DNA from: Fuerstiella sp.
GTDB lineage: Bacteria; Planctomycetota; Planctomycetia; Planctomycetales; Planctomycetaceae
NCBI GenBank assembly: GCA_029245955.1
Contig: JAQWOH010000074.1
Location: forward strand, 1 to 64,000
Reading direction: 5' to 3'
Length of the DNA stretch: 64,000 bases
Below are positions 26,729-37,300 of the stretch, piece after piece. Position numbers and translations under genes: made by a program. The notes beneath the pieces were generated by a model. It was given only the letters and a program-made list of their open reading frames with translations. It searched no databases and was not told the origin of the DNA. Numbering within the stretch: position 1 is the stretch's first letter; the number at the start of each line of letters is the position of its first letter.

Positions 26729-28380
26729 ATGGGGTGCCCTTCGGCGATGAGTCGGTGCAAAAAAAACACTGACGTTAATAGCGTACCAGAGAGCGATGCC
26801 GCCGTCGCGGCATCGCCCATCAGCCACGATTCCACGATTGACATCAGACTCATGATTCGGGGTAGGTCTGCCCTGACGATCATCGGCACAATGGTGCTTC
26901 TGGCGGATGTGTGCCTGTACCGCGCCCACGGCTTTTCCGGACCGGCTGCGTTTCTTTTCGGTGCCACTGCTTCGCTCAGCCTCGGTATTTCCCGCAGATC
27001 GGCGGAACCAATGTCCCTGCTGCTGATAGCCCTGCTGTTGTTTCTATCAGTTCGTCTGGCGATCAATGGCAGATCGATGCAGGTCGTTAGCGGACTCCTG
27101 TTACTGAATGCTCTTGTACTCAGTCTGCGGCGACAAACTCCATTCGTGCTGGAATCGTTTATTTTTGCAGCACAGTGCATCCCTGGAGGCTACGAATTCT
27201 TCAGGTGTGTGAATGATCGTTTTCACCAGGAATTACTGGCCCAGGCCGAAGCGGGCAGGATGTCGCGTTTTCTGAACATCGCTCTTCCCGCCGTGATGGC
27301 AGTCCTTTGTGGAGCCATCTTTGTGATGGCCAACCCGGAACTGGTAATGTCCGTATCAGCAGCACTGGGTGAAATTGTGACATCTATCCGACGGTTTCTG
27401 TTTCAGTTCTCTGCAGTCGAATTGATCTTCTGGGTGGTAACTGCCTGGTGGACGGCTGGTCTGCTGCGTCCTGTTGTCAGAACGTCCGCGAAGGGTACCA
27501 ACCGTGACACGAACGCAGCAGGAGAGGTCCGAATGCCGCTGTTCACCGCTTTTCGGAACACCCTGGTTACGGTTATTGGCCTGTTCAGTGTTTGTCTGGT
27601 ATTTGAATTCCGGACGTTGTGGTTCCGAGAATTCCCGCTGGGATTTTATTACTCCGGATATGCTCATAAAGGAGCCGCATGGCTGACAGTCGCACTTGCT
27701 CTGGCAACGGTGACATTGTCGCTGTTTTTCCGCGGCAGCATGCTGAGGGATCCGCGCCTGCCCCGACTTCGTCAGCTGGCATGGATCTGGTCAGCGTTGA
27801 ATCGTGTGCTGGCCCTGTCTGTGTACAATCGCCTGCTGATCTACATCGCCTACAACGGCATGACTCGCATGCGGATCGTAGGCTTCCTTGGAATCACGTC
27901 GGTGGTCATCGGTCCATCCTTGTGCTGTTCAAGATGAACCGACACTACCAATTTGTCTGGCTTGTCCGTCGACAGCTGTGGGTGGTTGCCGCGTGCGTTT
28001 ACGTGCTGGTGGTACTGCCGGTTGACGTGCTGATTCATCAGTACAACGTTCGGCAGATCCTGAACGACACCCCGGCACCGATTGTGCAGATCACCGGACA
28101 TCCAGTTGATGTTGAAGCTCTGCCGGTTCTGCTGCCGCTGTGCGAAGCTCAGGACGAACATACTCGCACGGGAATTCGGGCAATGTTGTCGCAACGGTTT
28201 GACCAGCTTCGGCAGGAACTGTCCGAAAGCCAGGAGCTGGGATGGACGGCCTGGCAATACTCACTCAGTGAAAGCTACACAGAGTTACTGAGGGAACAGC
28301 CAAAATGGAACACATTCTCGAACGACAGCGAACGGGACGCCGCGTACAAACGCCTGAGCACCGAAGCCTTCAACAACTGA
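26729..28380 (+). pseudogene. DUF4153/DUF4173-like multipass membrane protein, split by a frameshift
   Basis: The first part (26729-27937, 402 residues) has about ten hydrophobic helices and ends in the conserved IYIAYNGMTRMRIVGFLGIT stretch, then stops. Shifting frame at about 27905-27912 gives ILVLFKMNRHYQFVWLVRRQ, a further helix (VVAACVYVLVVLPVDVL) and a soluble tail up to the stop at 28380. One extra base restores a single protein of about 550 residues. Such DUF4153-type proteins are inner-membrane proteins of unknown function. The start is uncertain: no Shine-Dalgarno is seen and an ATG seven codons later is also possible. Confidence 0.75.
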
Positions 28381-28394
28381 TGGTAGCCCCGTCG

Positions 28395-30290
28395 TTATAG
28401 ATTTTCGTCACCGCGCCAGACGACCTTCGTCTTCGTCGCCAGATCGTGCAGAGCACGGTGATCGGACCGAAAGAAACACATAACAAACGTTCCCGACAGC
28501 GAAAGCACTGAAACCAGAGACATTGCAAACCGCTTTATAGCCAGTTTGAACGAAACAGGCTCGTTGTCATCCTTCAGTACAAGCATACCAAAGGTCCATT
28601 TGCCCAGCGTGGCCCGGCCAGAACCTGATTCCCACCGGGCAAAATAGAATGCCAGAGCGATCGCCGTACCACCAAATAAGACAATGTTAAAGGACATGTA
28701 CTCCGCATTCACACTGTTGTAAAGGTGCCTGACCAATTTGCTCACCATGGTGCCTGCGACAGCTGCCCCCAGAGCAATCAGACCACCGATAAGAATATCC
28801 ACTTGAACTGCCAGAAACCGAGGGCCGAACCCGGCCGGTGCCAGAGGAACCTGCTCGGCACAAAGCTCCATGTCCGGACGAAAATAAAGTCCGAACAACC
28901 CAAAGACTCTCATCATAAATACTGCCGGAATGGCAAGCAGCATGCAGAGTGGGGTGCAGACAAGAAAACAAACCGTAAACAGAAACAGCATGCGAATAAT
29001 CATCCAACCGGGTATCAAACCGGAAATCGCATTCAACGCCGGCGTTTCGATCCGGCCGGTATAGAAATCAGAAAACTGGTGCCAACCAACCGCGACGCCA
29101 ATAGCGATTCCCAATGGAACCAGCAGGACAGTAAAGAAGAAGATGGCAGCAACGTAGAGTCCCGGCGCCAGTGTGTGCAACAGATCCTTGCTCATCCAGC
29201 TAAGTAACCAGGCGCGATAGCTGTACGGCTGCGCCATATGTACGACCGCATTCGGCAGGAACAGAAAATACGGAACCATGAACAGGACGAGAAATGTGAT
29301 CACACAGGGGATCGGAGCGACGCCCGCCAGCGCCATTGCACCGGGAATCCAGATAAACGGATACATCAGAACGACTGGCCAGAAGACGGACGTAAATCCT
29401 TTTGTCATATTGCCATACATATCGCTGTTGAATCGCTTGATTTTTTTCTCCCCGGCCATCGTCAGCGCCACGATCTTGTCAGACAACGTCCATGCCCATC
29501 CACCAAGTCCCAGCGTGAAGATCAAAAAGATAAATGACCAGAAGTAAGCTGGGGGAGAAAACATCGCAGCGACCCGCGGTGGGGGCAAACGCAGATAGCC
29601 GTCTCGCAGACGTGTCGACCCTTTCGTATATCTGACGCCGTCGTATTCGGCCTCCTGTTTGTCGTCATCACCCCTCAGATCAATGACGACTCCGCTCTCG
29701 GAAAGAGTAATCCCACTGCCACCGATCGACTCAATCAGCTCGATACTGCGAGTCTCGATGTACCAATTCAGCGTGAAGGCGGCAAGAACGGCCATTGACA
29801 GCGAGAACCCCCACAGGAACCCGGTCTTGAACACAAATCCCCAGTGCTTCTTCACGAACGCCCACCCATTCGGCCAGATCACCGAATAGAATTCCTCGGG
29901 CGGTGGTCCTTTACGAGCTCTTTTCTTCCGTTGCGTTTCACTCAGAACGCCGGTGGCAAGGTTAACGCCACAATGCGGACACTCGATGTCTTCTTCATCG
30001 ACCATTTCGGTGCAGTTAGGGCAGACTTGCTGGTCTGCGTCATGTGCATCTCTCAGGTTAAGGTTACCAAATATGTCATGATCGTCGGCCGGTTCATCAA
30101 AGGACGGTGCTGGCGCAGGAGCTTTTTTCTTGCGTTTCTTCTTAGCTCCGCCGGGGCCACCTGTCTTTCCGCCTGCTGCGGGTACGGAAACTCGCGCCCC
30201 ACACTGTTTGCACTTTACGGCTCGGCCTGCCGCTTTGTCAGAAACGTTCAGAACAGTGCTGCATTCTTTGCAACGGACCTTAATCGGCAT
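28395..30290 (-). CDS. zinc-ribbon / RDD-family multipass membrane protein
   Basis: A 631-residue protein. The N terminus is an MJ0042-type zinc ribbon (CKECSTVLNV, CKQCGARVSV), then a basic linker (KKKRKKKAPAPAP), then a second ribbon (CPNCTEMVDEEDIECPHCG, residues 88-106). Several membrane helices follow between residues 140 and 450. The last 150 residues are an RDD domain (FGPRFLAVQVDILIGGLIALG; RATLGKWTFGMLVLKDDNEP; LHDLATKTKVVWRGDEN). RDD proteins are membrane proteins, some linked to ion or metabolite transport. Ribbon-plus-RDD fusions are frequent in planctomycetes; function unknown. The stop lies 14 bases from the convergent DUF4153-like gene. Confidence 0.85.
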   Translation of the reverse strand: MPIKVRCKECSTVLNVSDKAAGRAVKCKQCGARVSVPAAGGKTGGPGGAKKKRKKKAPAPAPSFDEPADDHDIFGNLNLRDAHDADQQVCPNCTEMVDEEDIECPHCGVNLATGVLSETQRKKRARKGPPPEEFYSVIWPNGWAFVKKHWGFVFKTGFLWGFSLSMAVLAAFTLNWYIETRSIELIESIGGSGITLSESGVVIDLRGDDDKQEAEYDGVRYTKGSTRLRDGYLRLPPPRVAAMFSPPAYFWSFIFLIFTLGLGGWAWTLSDKIVALTMAGEKKIKRFNSDMYGNMTKGFTSVFWPVVLMYPFIWIPGAMALAGVAPIPCVITFLVLFMVPYFLFLPNAVVHMAQPYSYRAWLLSWMSKDLLHTLAPGLYVAAIFFFTVLLVPLGIAIGVAVGWHQFSDFYTGRIETPALNAISGLIPGWMIIRMLFLFTVCFLVCTPLCMLLAIPAVFMMRVFGLFGLYFRPDMELCAEQVPLAPAGFGPRFLAVQVDILIGGLIALGAAVAGTMVSKLVRHLYNSVNAEYMSFNIVLFGGTAIALAFYFARWESGSGRATLGKWTFGMLVLKDDNEPVSFKLAIKRFAMSLVSVLSLSGTFVMCFFRSDHRALHDLATKTKVVWRGDENL

Positions 30291-31247
30291 GCTTTCGGTC
30301 TTCCTGCGGACTCGCCATCGTGGCAGTGGAATTAATGTCTTCTTGCGGCGTCGGCTTCAGTCACCGACGGGGACGCCATTATTAACCGATGCCCAGGCGA
30401 TTGCATGCCCGGAAACACTGAGAACCGGGATGAACGGAAAAAAGTAAGACTGATGGCATGTTGAGGCCGTCCGAAGTGGTCGGGAGACCGTTGCCCCTGC
30501 GGCTTCGGACCATCAGTGCCTGCCTGACACTCCTCGCCCAAAAACACCTTCGGCACTATGTTTCAAAGGTCTTCCGCTGTGTTCCGCTGACTCGCCCTCA
30601 TATTTGCACCGTTTTGTTTCACCGTCTGCCTCGGTCAGGAAGGTTTTCAGTAACTGTTCAACGGCAGGGATCCTTACAGTAAAAGGCTCCGCAAAAAAAG
30701 AAGGGCAGACGTAACGACACGACAGTGGCCACTCCACTGAACAAACAGCCACGTCCGTCAAAAGCCTGAAGGTTGCGACAGGCTTTCAGAGAGAGCTGCT
30801 GTCCGTGCCAAAGGCTGAGCAGGAACATGGGGCAACATGTGTGTCACCACGAAGAGCCACCTGATTGTGTCCGCCCCGTACGGTTCACTGGATCGCGTAG
30901 TTCCCCCAGGAATTCTGGCCGCCAGCGAAATGTCCGTCGAAAAATTCAACGTCGACATCCCAGAAGCTCAGAGAGTTCTGTGGGCGTTCGACACCCTTGA
31001 TGTCAGCCGTAAATTCTCAGCCACTGAATTCCAAAATCACCAGGCTCGTGGTGTACCTGCTGTCACGTGGTGACTGAAACCCCGCGATGTTTTCGGACTA
31101 ATCTTTACAAATATTCGCCAGGAATCGCGTGTCAACCGCGAATTAACTGCGTTATCGTATATGTGTCACCGGTACGGTGCCCTGTCTGGCCTTGGGATTT
31201 AGTGACAGACCTGCCACATCTGATTTTTCAGCAGCCTCAGCGAAGCG
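30291..31247. other. long gene-poor region with paired inverted repeats
   Basis: No gene supported across 957 bases. A 78-codon plus-strand frame at 30837-31073 has no recognisable family. Two structured elements are present: a nested stem structure at 30449-30517 (listed separately), and a hairpin at 30761-30786 (AAAGCCTG with CAGGCTTT, 10-base loop). The region is the divergent upstream area of the RDD gene and the 31248 gene. Confidence 0.5.
30449..30517. ncRNA. possible structured RNA element (nested stems)
   Basis: An outer 8-bp stem (ACTGATGG at 30449-30456, CCATCAGT at 30510-30517) encloses a second long stem (GTCCGAAG at 30469-30476, CTTCGGA(C) at 30503-30510). Inside that is a GGTC-GGGA-GACC hairpin (30478-30489). 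Because both strands fold alike, the direction is unknown; it could lie in the 5' leader of the minus-strand RDD gene, about 160 bases upstream of its start. No known riboswitch class was recognised. Confidence 0.35.
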
Positions 31248-33128
31248 ATGAACGACATGAAAACCTGGATTCAATCAGCCTCTCTGGCCACATTGCTTTT
31301 GACCGCTGTCGGCCCCGTCGCCATGGCTGGTGAGCTTAGCGATGCGATTCCGCCCGAAACGTTTCTGGCGATCTACGGAAAACACAATCCAGAGCGTGAT
31401 TATCAGAAGGAGTACTATAACGAAATCTGGGAGGCCGTGGAAAAATCCAGAATCATCGAACGCACCGTACAAATCGTGCAGTCTCGAGCCTCAGAAGATG
31501 ACGTCGCCCAGCTTCTTGCGGTACGGGACACGCTGAAAGCTGCGGTTGAGCCAATTCAATGGGAACATCTCGCAAACTGCAGTGAAGTGGTTTACTGCCA
31601 GATGTTTAAAGGTACCTCCAGCCAGCAGCTCGTCATGGCGCGTTTCCCGGAAGCCGGCGCCGAATCACTGGTCGAGGGCATCGTTAATCTGTTTCGGCTG
31701 GCAGAAGGTGCAGCGGGCGGAAACTTAACAGTTGTGAAAGAGACGTACAGCGAAACGCAATTGACAACTCTGAAGTTACCACCGGGCGTTCCGTTTTCTC
31801 CCATCGTTGGAGTTCGTGGGGACCTGTTCCTCTTTTGCACAGACCCCGATATGGTAAAGCAGAGTCTGACACTGCTGGACAACCCAGACAAAGAATCAAA
31901 GTTCGATGACCCTCGCTTCAAAGAAGCTCTGACACATCTTCCCGAAGCCGAAGATACAATGGTGTTCTTTGATGGGCGGACGATGTTCAAAGACTTGAAC
32001 GGACTTGTGGCCTTCATTCAGGGCGTCGGTGCCGGCAACGATGAAGTTCTGCGTGTGTCTCAACTGTTGCAGTCTCTCCTTAATGAAGTTTCAATAATCG
32101 ACTACGAAGTGTCCGTGGAGTACACGGATGGGTTTACCAATCGCTCGGCGTCCTATGGTCAGGCGGCCACCGGCTACCGTGGAAAAACGTTTGGCAAAAT
32201 GTTTGCCAAACAGAAACCGTTCGAGAACTGGTCAGAATGGGTCCCTGCAAACGCCAGCAGTTTCTCTCTGAACAGCGGTGCGACACTCCACCCCCTGTAC
32301 GAATGGGTGACACAGAAAGTCCCGGAAATATTCCCCGAATCCAAGGCTGCATTTGACCAGCTGACGGCTATTCAGGAAACGTATGACATTCACCTGGACG
32401 AAGATCTGTTGCAGGGATTCGGGGGGGAATCTGTGTCCGTAACATTTCCGGGGCCACCAACTCCGTTTGGTCCGTCTCAGCAGTCCGCAACTTTCCTGCG
32501 CTGCGAAAAACCAGATCGCATTCGAACTCTGATCCACAGAGGTATCGCGCTTCTGCAGCAGATCCCTCAGGTCCAGGCGCAGGGTCTGGCCATCAAAGAG
32601 TCTGCACGTCTGGAAGGGTTTGAGGAGTTATCCGCCGGGATCTTCCTGATGATGGGTGGCATGACACCAACTATTGGTTTCCAGGACGACTGGATGGCCA
32701 TGGGCTCCCATGCTGAGGCGATCGAATCTGTGTTAGCGACAAGGAACGGAGAAAAAGAATCCATTGCCACAAGCGACACGTTTACGCAGTTCGGGCTTGA
32801 GGTGACGGGTGACGTGAATTCCATCAGTTACAGTAACACCGGCGAATCAATTCGACAGTTCGGCCAGGGCCTGCAACAGGTGGGTTCCATGCTGCCGATG
32901 ATCATCGGGATGGCAGGCCAGGGAAATAACAGTCCTGATCTGGAGCCAGTTCAGGATGTGCTGAGTCTGCTGCCAGCAATCGGCCGGATTATCACGAAGT
33001 TCGATTTCATTGAATCGGAGCTAAGTGTTACGCAGCCGGGACCGACGGAAGACACTTTCGTCCGGCACAACGTCATTATGATCAGACCGCCGGAGTCCGA
33101 AACGGTCGAGTCACGATCGCGGAATTGA
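31248..33128 (+). CDS. exported DUF3352-like protein
   Basis: A 626-residue protein with a signal peptide (WIQSASLATLLLTAVGPVAMAG). The rest is a soluble protein with a repeated layout: LLAVRDTLKAAVEPIQWEHL, VGVRGDLFLFCTDPDMVKQSLTLLDN, DTMVFFDGRTMFKDLN and a second module (FQDDWMAMGSHAEAIESVLA). This is the general plan of DUF3352-type proteins common in planctomycetes and cyanobacteria, in which each module estimates and stores a value per chain. Function unknown. It is probably extracytoplasmic. No neighbour is close enough to form an operon; the VanZ-like gene converges on it. Confidence 0.65.
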   Translation: MNDMKTWIQSASLATLLLTAVGPVAMAGELSDAIPPETFLAIYGKHNPERDYQKEYYNEIWEAVEKSRIIERTVQIVQSRASEDDVAQLLAVRDTLKAAVEPIQWEHLANCSEVVYCQMFKGTSSQQLVMARFPEAGAESLVEGIVNLFRLAEGAAGGNLTVVKETYSETQLTTLKLPPGVPFSPIVGVRGDLFLFCTDPDMVKQSLTLLDNPDKESKFDDPRFKEALTHLPEAEDTMVFFDGRTMFKDLNGLVAFIQGVGAGNDEVLRVSQLLQSLLNEVSIIDYEVSVEYTDGFTNRSASYGQAATGYRGKTFGKMFAKQKPFENWSEWVPANASSFSLNSGATLHPLYEWVTQKVPEIFPESKAAFDQLTAIQETYDIHLDEDLLQGFGGESVSVTFPGPPTPFGPSQQSATFLRCEKPDRIRTLIHRGIALLQQIPQVQAQGLAIKESARLEGFEELSAGIFLMMGGMTPTIGFQDDWMAMGSHAEAIESVLATRNGEKESIATSDTFTQFGLEVTGDVNSISYSNTGESIRQFGQGLQQVGSMLPMIIGMAGQGNNSPDLEPVQDVLSLLPAIGRIITKFDFIESELSVTQPGPTEDTFVRHNVIMIRPPESETVESRSRN

Positions 33129-33243
33129 AACGGCGGAAATCCTTACGGGCACTGCGTACCCAGGCGTTGCTGGCGTTCGTCGCCAGCGACGCTCATGCTA
33201 TGGAAGCACGCCTTTTGAGCCATGCTGCGCCGGGGCGATCATG

Positions 33244-33699
33244 TCATATTTCCAATGACATTGGGTCGCTGGCTGCTGTCGAAGACATGACAACCCGGGC
33301 ATACTGAATCATGGGGCGTGCCCACGCCACAGCAACGGCGCCGATTGCAATCCCAATCATGTTGGCTATACCGTCAAGTACGTCGCCGCTCCGGTTCGGG
33401 ACGATGGTTTGCAACAACTCGCTGAACAGGCCGTGGGCAATCAGCAGCGCCAGCAGAATTCGGCTGGCCCCGGCGTTTCGTTTGTCTGTGACTGCAAGGC
33501 CGCAAACGAAGCTCAGCAGGCCATAGGCGCCACAATGCAGCAGCACGTCGCTGACCGTTCTTAGCACCGACAGCGGAGTGTGGCGCAAGGTGGCAAACGG
33601 CATGGGGCTAAGCAGTGCCCACGACACAATCGCCAGCAGTCCGATACACACCGTGACGTGCAGTCGCTGTAGAAATGTGCGCAGATGTATGAGTGTCAT
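33244..33699 (-). CDS. VanZ-like family membrane protein
   Basis: A 151-residue protein with four hydrophobic helices: VCIGLLAIVSWALLSPMPF, LLHCGAYGLLSFVCGLAV, ILLALLIAHGLFSELLQTIVP and IANMIGIAIGAVAVAWA. The DxxxHxxxYxxL-type region, here VLLHCGAYGLLSF, and SGDVLDGIANMIG are the VanZ-family marks. VanZ gives low-level teicoplanin resistance in enterococci; most bacterial relatives have unknown roles. The ATG at 33699 is preferred over an upstream one at 33759 because family members start close to the first helix. Confidence 0.8.
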   Translation of the reverse strand: MTLIHLRTFLQRLHVTVCIGLLAIVSWALLSPMPFATLRHTPLSVLRTVSDVLLHCGAYGLLSFVCGLAVTDKRNAGASRILLALLIAHGLFSELLQTIVPNRSGDVLDGIANMIGIAIGAVAVAWARPMIQYARVVMSSTAASDPMSLEI

Positions 33700-34320
33700 G
33701 ATGATGCGTACAAGTGATACTGTATCGTTCAGATTTACCCGCCGTCCACCACAAACCACTGAACAGCGAATTCACTGGATGCAGCTGGCCGCAGGAAACG
33801 AGCGAAACGTGACGTTCCGAAATAATACGTCGCAGCGAAGGCGTCCGGGGGTTTTGGCGATAGCCTTCTGAAGGATCGAACACCGACGTCGGCCGCTGCC
33901 CGCACAATCGATTCACACGTGCAGCCATCTCGTGCCTGGGGCGACACCGCTATTCTTAGCACCTGCGATCGGCTGGAACAGCACAAACTTAAGAATTGGT
34001 GTTAGTTGCAGAATCCGATCAGGGTTAGTGCTCCTTGCAGACGCTGGGGAATCTGCATAGTTGTTACCACTTACAGTCGTGTCTTCCGGAAACGCGGATT
34101 ACGACAAGACGACCGTCCCGCATTTTGACCATGCAGGATCTGTGGTGTATGTGATCCATAGGTTGAGGAATGTCGACATTCGATTTCTCTCCGAACATTC
34201 ACTACAGACAGGAAATCCGTCCTCAACGTGTCAACCCATGATGGTCGCCTGATCAGGGTGGATTTTCCCAGGCTGCGGATTCGCACCCACGGAATTTCAG
34301 CCTGACTCACGGAGAATTTG
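33700..34320. other. intergenic region, nothing recognised
   Basis: The 621 bases between the divergent VanZ-like and FHA genes show no gene, RNA or repeat that I can support. The last 10 bases provide the Shine-Dalgarno (GGAG) of the FHA gene. Confidence 0.6.
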
Positions 34321-37300
34321 ATGTCCCCCCACTCCTCAGTATCTCGGCATGCAGCCTCTAATCTCAATTGCCACAGCCTGATTCCGATCTGGAGTTCCGC
34401 TGCAGAAACTCAATCTGTTCCGCGAACCGGACGTTTTGTATGTGGCAGTAGCGAAAGCTGTGACGTTCGTATTGAACTAAACGGTGTTGCCACCAATCAC
34501 TGCCTGATCGACTCAAACAACGATTTCATCACCGTAAGCCCCGCTTCCGGTGCAGGTGTCTGGCTGAATGATGCCCCTGTCAACGGCGTTGAGCGTGTGC
34601 ATTCCGGCGACAGACTTGCCATTGGTCCCGCGACATTTCGATTTCAGGCGGCCGTGACGGATCCGACAGTTTCTGCGGCACTCACCATGCAGGAACAGCA
34701 GGCCGGCAGTTCCCATTCCGAAATCGCGGAACATATTGCCCGACTTGAACGCCGCCTGGAAGCCGCAGAGACCAGCCATCTGGAGGCCGTACTTCCGCTG
34801 ATAAGTGCACTGACAAAGCAGAGCCAGGCGCAGCTGACACCAGCAGAGACTTCAGCGGAATCAACTGACGTTCCAGCAGGATCGGAACGCATTGATGCGA
34901 CGCCCGATAGAGAAAATGGTCATAATCGGACCGAAGGAAATTCACAACGACTCCACAACCTTGAATTGAAACTGCACCGTCAAAGCCAGGATCTGGAGGC
35001 CTGCGGACGTGGACTGGAAGAACAGGAATCACGCCTTCGATACGAACAGGAACAATTCGAAGACGCCGTCGCTGCGTTTGAGCAGCGTTTGGTAGAAACT
35101 ACAGAAGATGCTGTGGCAGAGCAAAGAGCCGGCCTGGATCAGCGGAGCAAACAACTGGCGGAGCAGGCGCACGAGCTGGCACAGCGTACTTCGGAGCTGG
35201 ATTTTCGACAGGATGAACTGACACAGCAGGCAGAACAGCTGGCAAATGCCGCAGACGACGTGGCCACACACGCAGAAAAGCTAGAAAGCGACCGCCGGGC
35301 CCTGCTGGAAACGGAACGCGAACAGCATCGTAAAGCTGAGTCAGCACATGTACGCGTTGCTGATATGGAGAAAGCCGTATCAGTACGTGAAACTCAGTTG
35401 GCGGCACGTGAAGCAACAATCACCGACGCCGGACAGAATGCGTCAGAATATCAGGCAAAACTGGAAGTATCGCTGGAACGCATAACAAAGCTGGAAGGCG
35501 AACTGGCTGACCGCGACACCCAACTGGCTGACAGACAGAACGATATTGCGTCTGCTCGACAGAGCGAATCGCAGCGACAGACAGAACTGGAATCGTCGCT
35601 GAAACGTATTACAAAGCTGGAAGGCGACCTGGCTGCTCACCAAAGCAAAGTCGATGATGCCATTGAGATTGATCGCCAACAGCAGGCAGGACTTCTGAAA
35701 ACTCGCGAAGCTGAGATCGACGAGCGTGCTGCTGCGGTTCAAAAGGCGGCTCGTGACGTAGAAGAACAAGCCGAACGTCTGCGCGACAGTGAAGCAGACA
35801 ACGTGTTGCAGAGACAGGACGTCAAGCGGCAGGAACTGCAGCTGACCGATCGGGAAACAACGTTGGCGACAAGGGAAGCGGCTCTTGAGGAGCGACAGCA
35901 TAAGATCGCCATACGCGAGAAAGACCAGAGTGAACGGGACATCGCGTCCGCTGAAGAATCCCGGAACGCTGAGGAAGGTGATCAAGCTCGTGCGACTGAA
36001 CAGATGAACGCCGCAGAGGCGGCGTTACATACGCAGGCCGAAAAACTGGCTGCGTGGGAAGCTGAACTCGAAGCTCGCCACGTGGAAACCGCCGCTCGCG
36101 TGCTCCAGTTAAAGAGGCTGACGAAGGCAAACGCGACCTCTCACTCCCCCGCAACCGATCCGGTAGTCCCGGATCAGAAAGTCGTCGCCGAGCTCGAAGA
36201 TGCACAGCAGGAAACACAGCGTGTGACTGCAGAGCGTGATGAGTTGACCACCACGCTGACTGAACTGCGCGGAGCGTTTCAGTCAGTTCGAGACGAACTG
36301 TTGGCCCAGCAGGAATCCGCGGCGGAAAAGATATCATACGAAGAGACAGATCAGCAGCAGTTGCTCACAGACAGTAATGACGAACTGCATCAGGTACAGA
36401 CCCAGTTGTCGAAAAGTCACAAAGACATTGAAGAACTGCAGCAGTACCTGGGGGAAGTCGTCAGCAACTTCGACAGTGAACGTGCCGAATGGCATAATGC
36501 TTCCAGTCAGGTGACAACAGAATCGGGTGCGGACGATGCTGCACAGGCAATGTTGTGCGAATATGAAGCAATCATCAGTCAGCTCAAGGATCAACTCGAA
36601 CACGCCCGGATTGTGGCTGCCAAGAGCAACAGTGACGAACAAACGGACGTCAGCGCGGCATCAGCTGAAATCGCAGAACTCAGACGAGAGCTCGCAGAAA
36701 AGGATGAGGTACTGCTTGAGCTACAGATGCATTTGGGCGAGTCTGTAGAAACTCGCAGGGATGCTGAACAGATTAAGCTGCAGCATGCAGAGTTGGATGA
36801 CCGCATCGCTGTACTTGATCAGCGTGACGCGGACATACGCGAGCGGCAACGCGGAATTGAAAATACGGAACAGGATATTGAGGAACAGCAGCGGCAACTA
36901 CTGGAGTCACGCCAGCGTCTTGAACTTGCCCGAGCCGAGATACAGGTCGCGGTGGACCATCAGCCCGCGATGGAGGTCCCTCCGGCGGAGCCGTATGAAG
37001 AGCCATCAGTCACTGACACGGCAGATACGGGTTCCATTGATGCTGCCGATGACGGAGAGCAATCATCACTACGCTCTGAACTGGCAGAGATGTTTGGTCT
37101 GGGGAGTGGCGAACCCGCCACGGAACGCGGGGTTGACGTGTCAACTCCGGTGCCTATCGAGGACTACGGTCAGGAGGGATCAGAAGAAGTTTCCCTGAGC
37201 TTTGACAGTCCTGAAGCTGTACTGCTGGAATCGCAGGGTGACGAAGCCGTCCCCTGTGAAGATGAACAGACGAAAGCCGATGAATTTGTTGCAGACTATA

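Noticed and set aside
26464..26772. 102-codon frame upstream of the DUF4153-like gene
   Set aside because: It overlaps the start of the DUF4153-like frame, in another frame, and shows no known domain or clear start signal; it may be conserved, but I cannot support it.
30837..31073. 78-codon plus-strand frame in the 30.3-31.2 kb gap
   Set aside because: No ribosome site, no family resemblance and ordinary non-coding composition.
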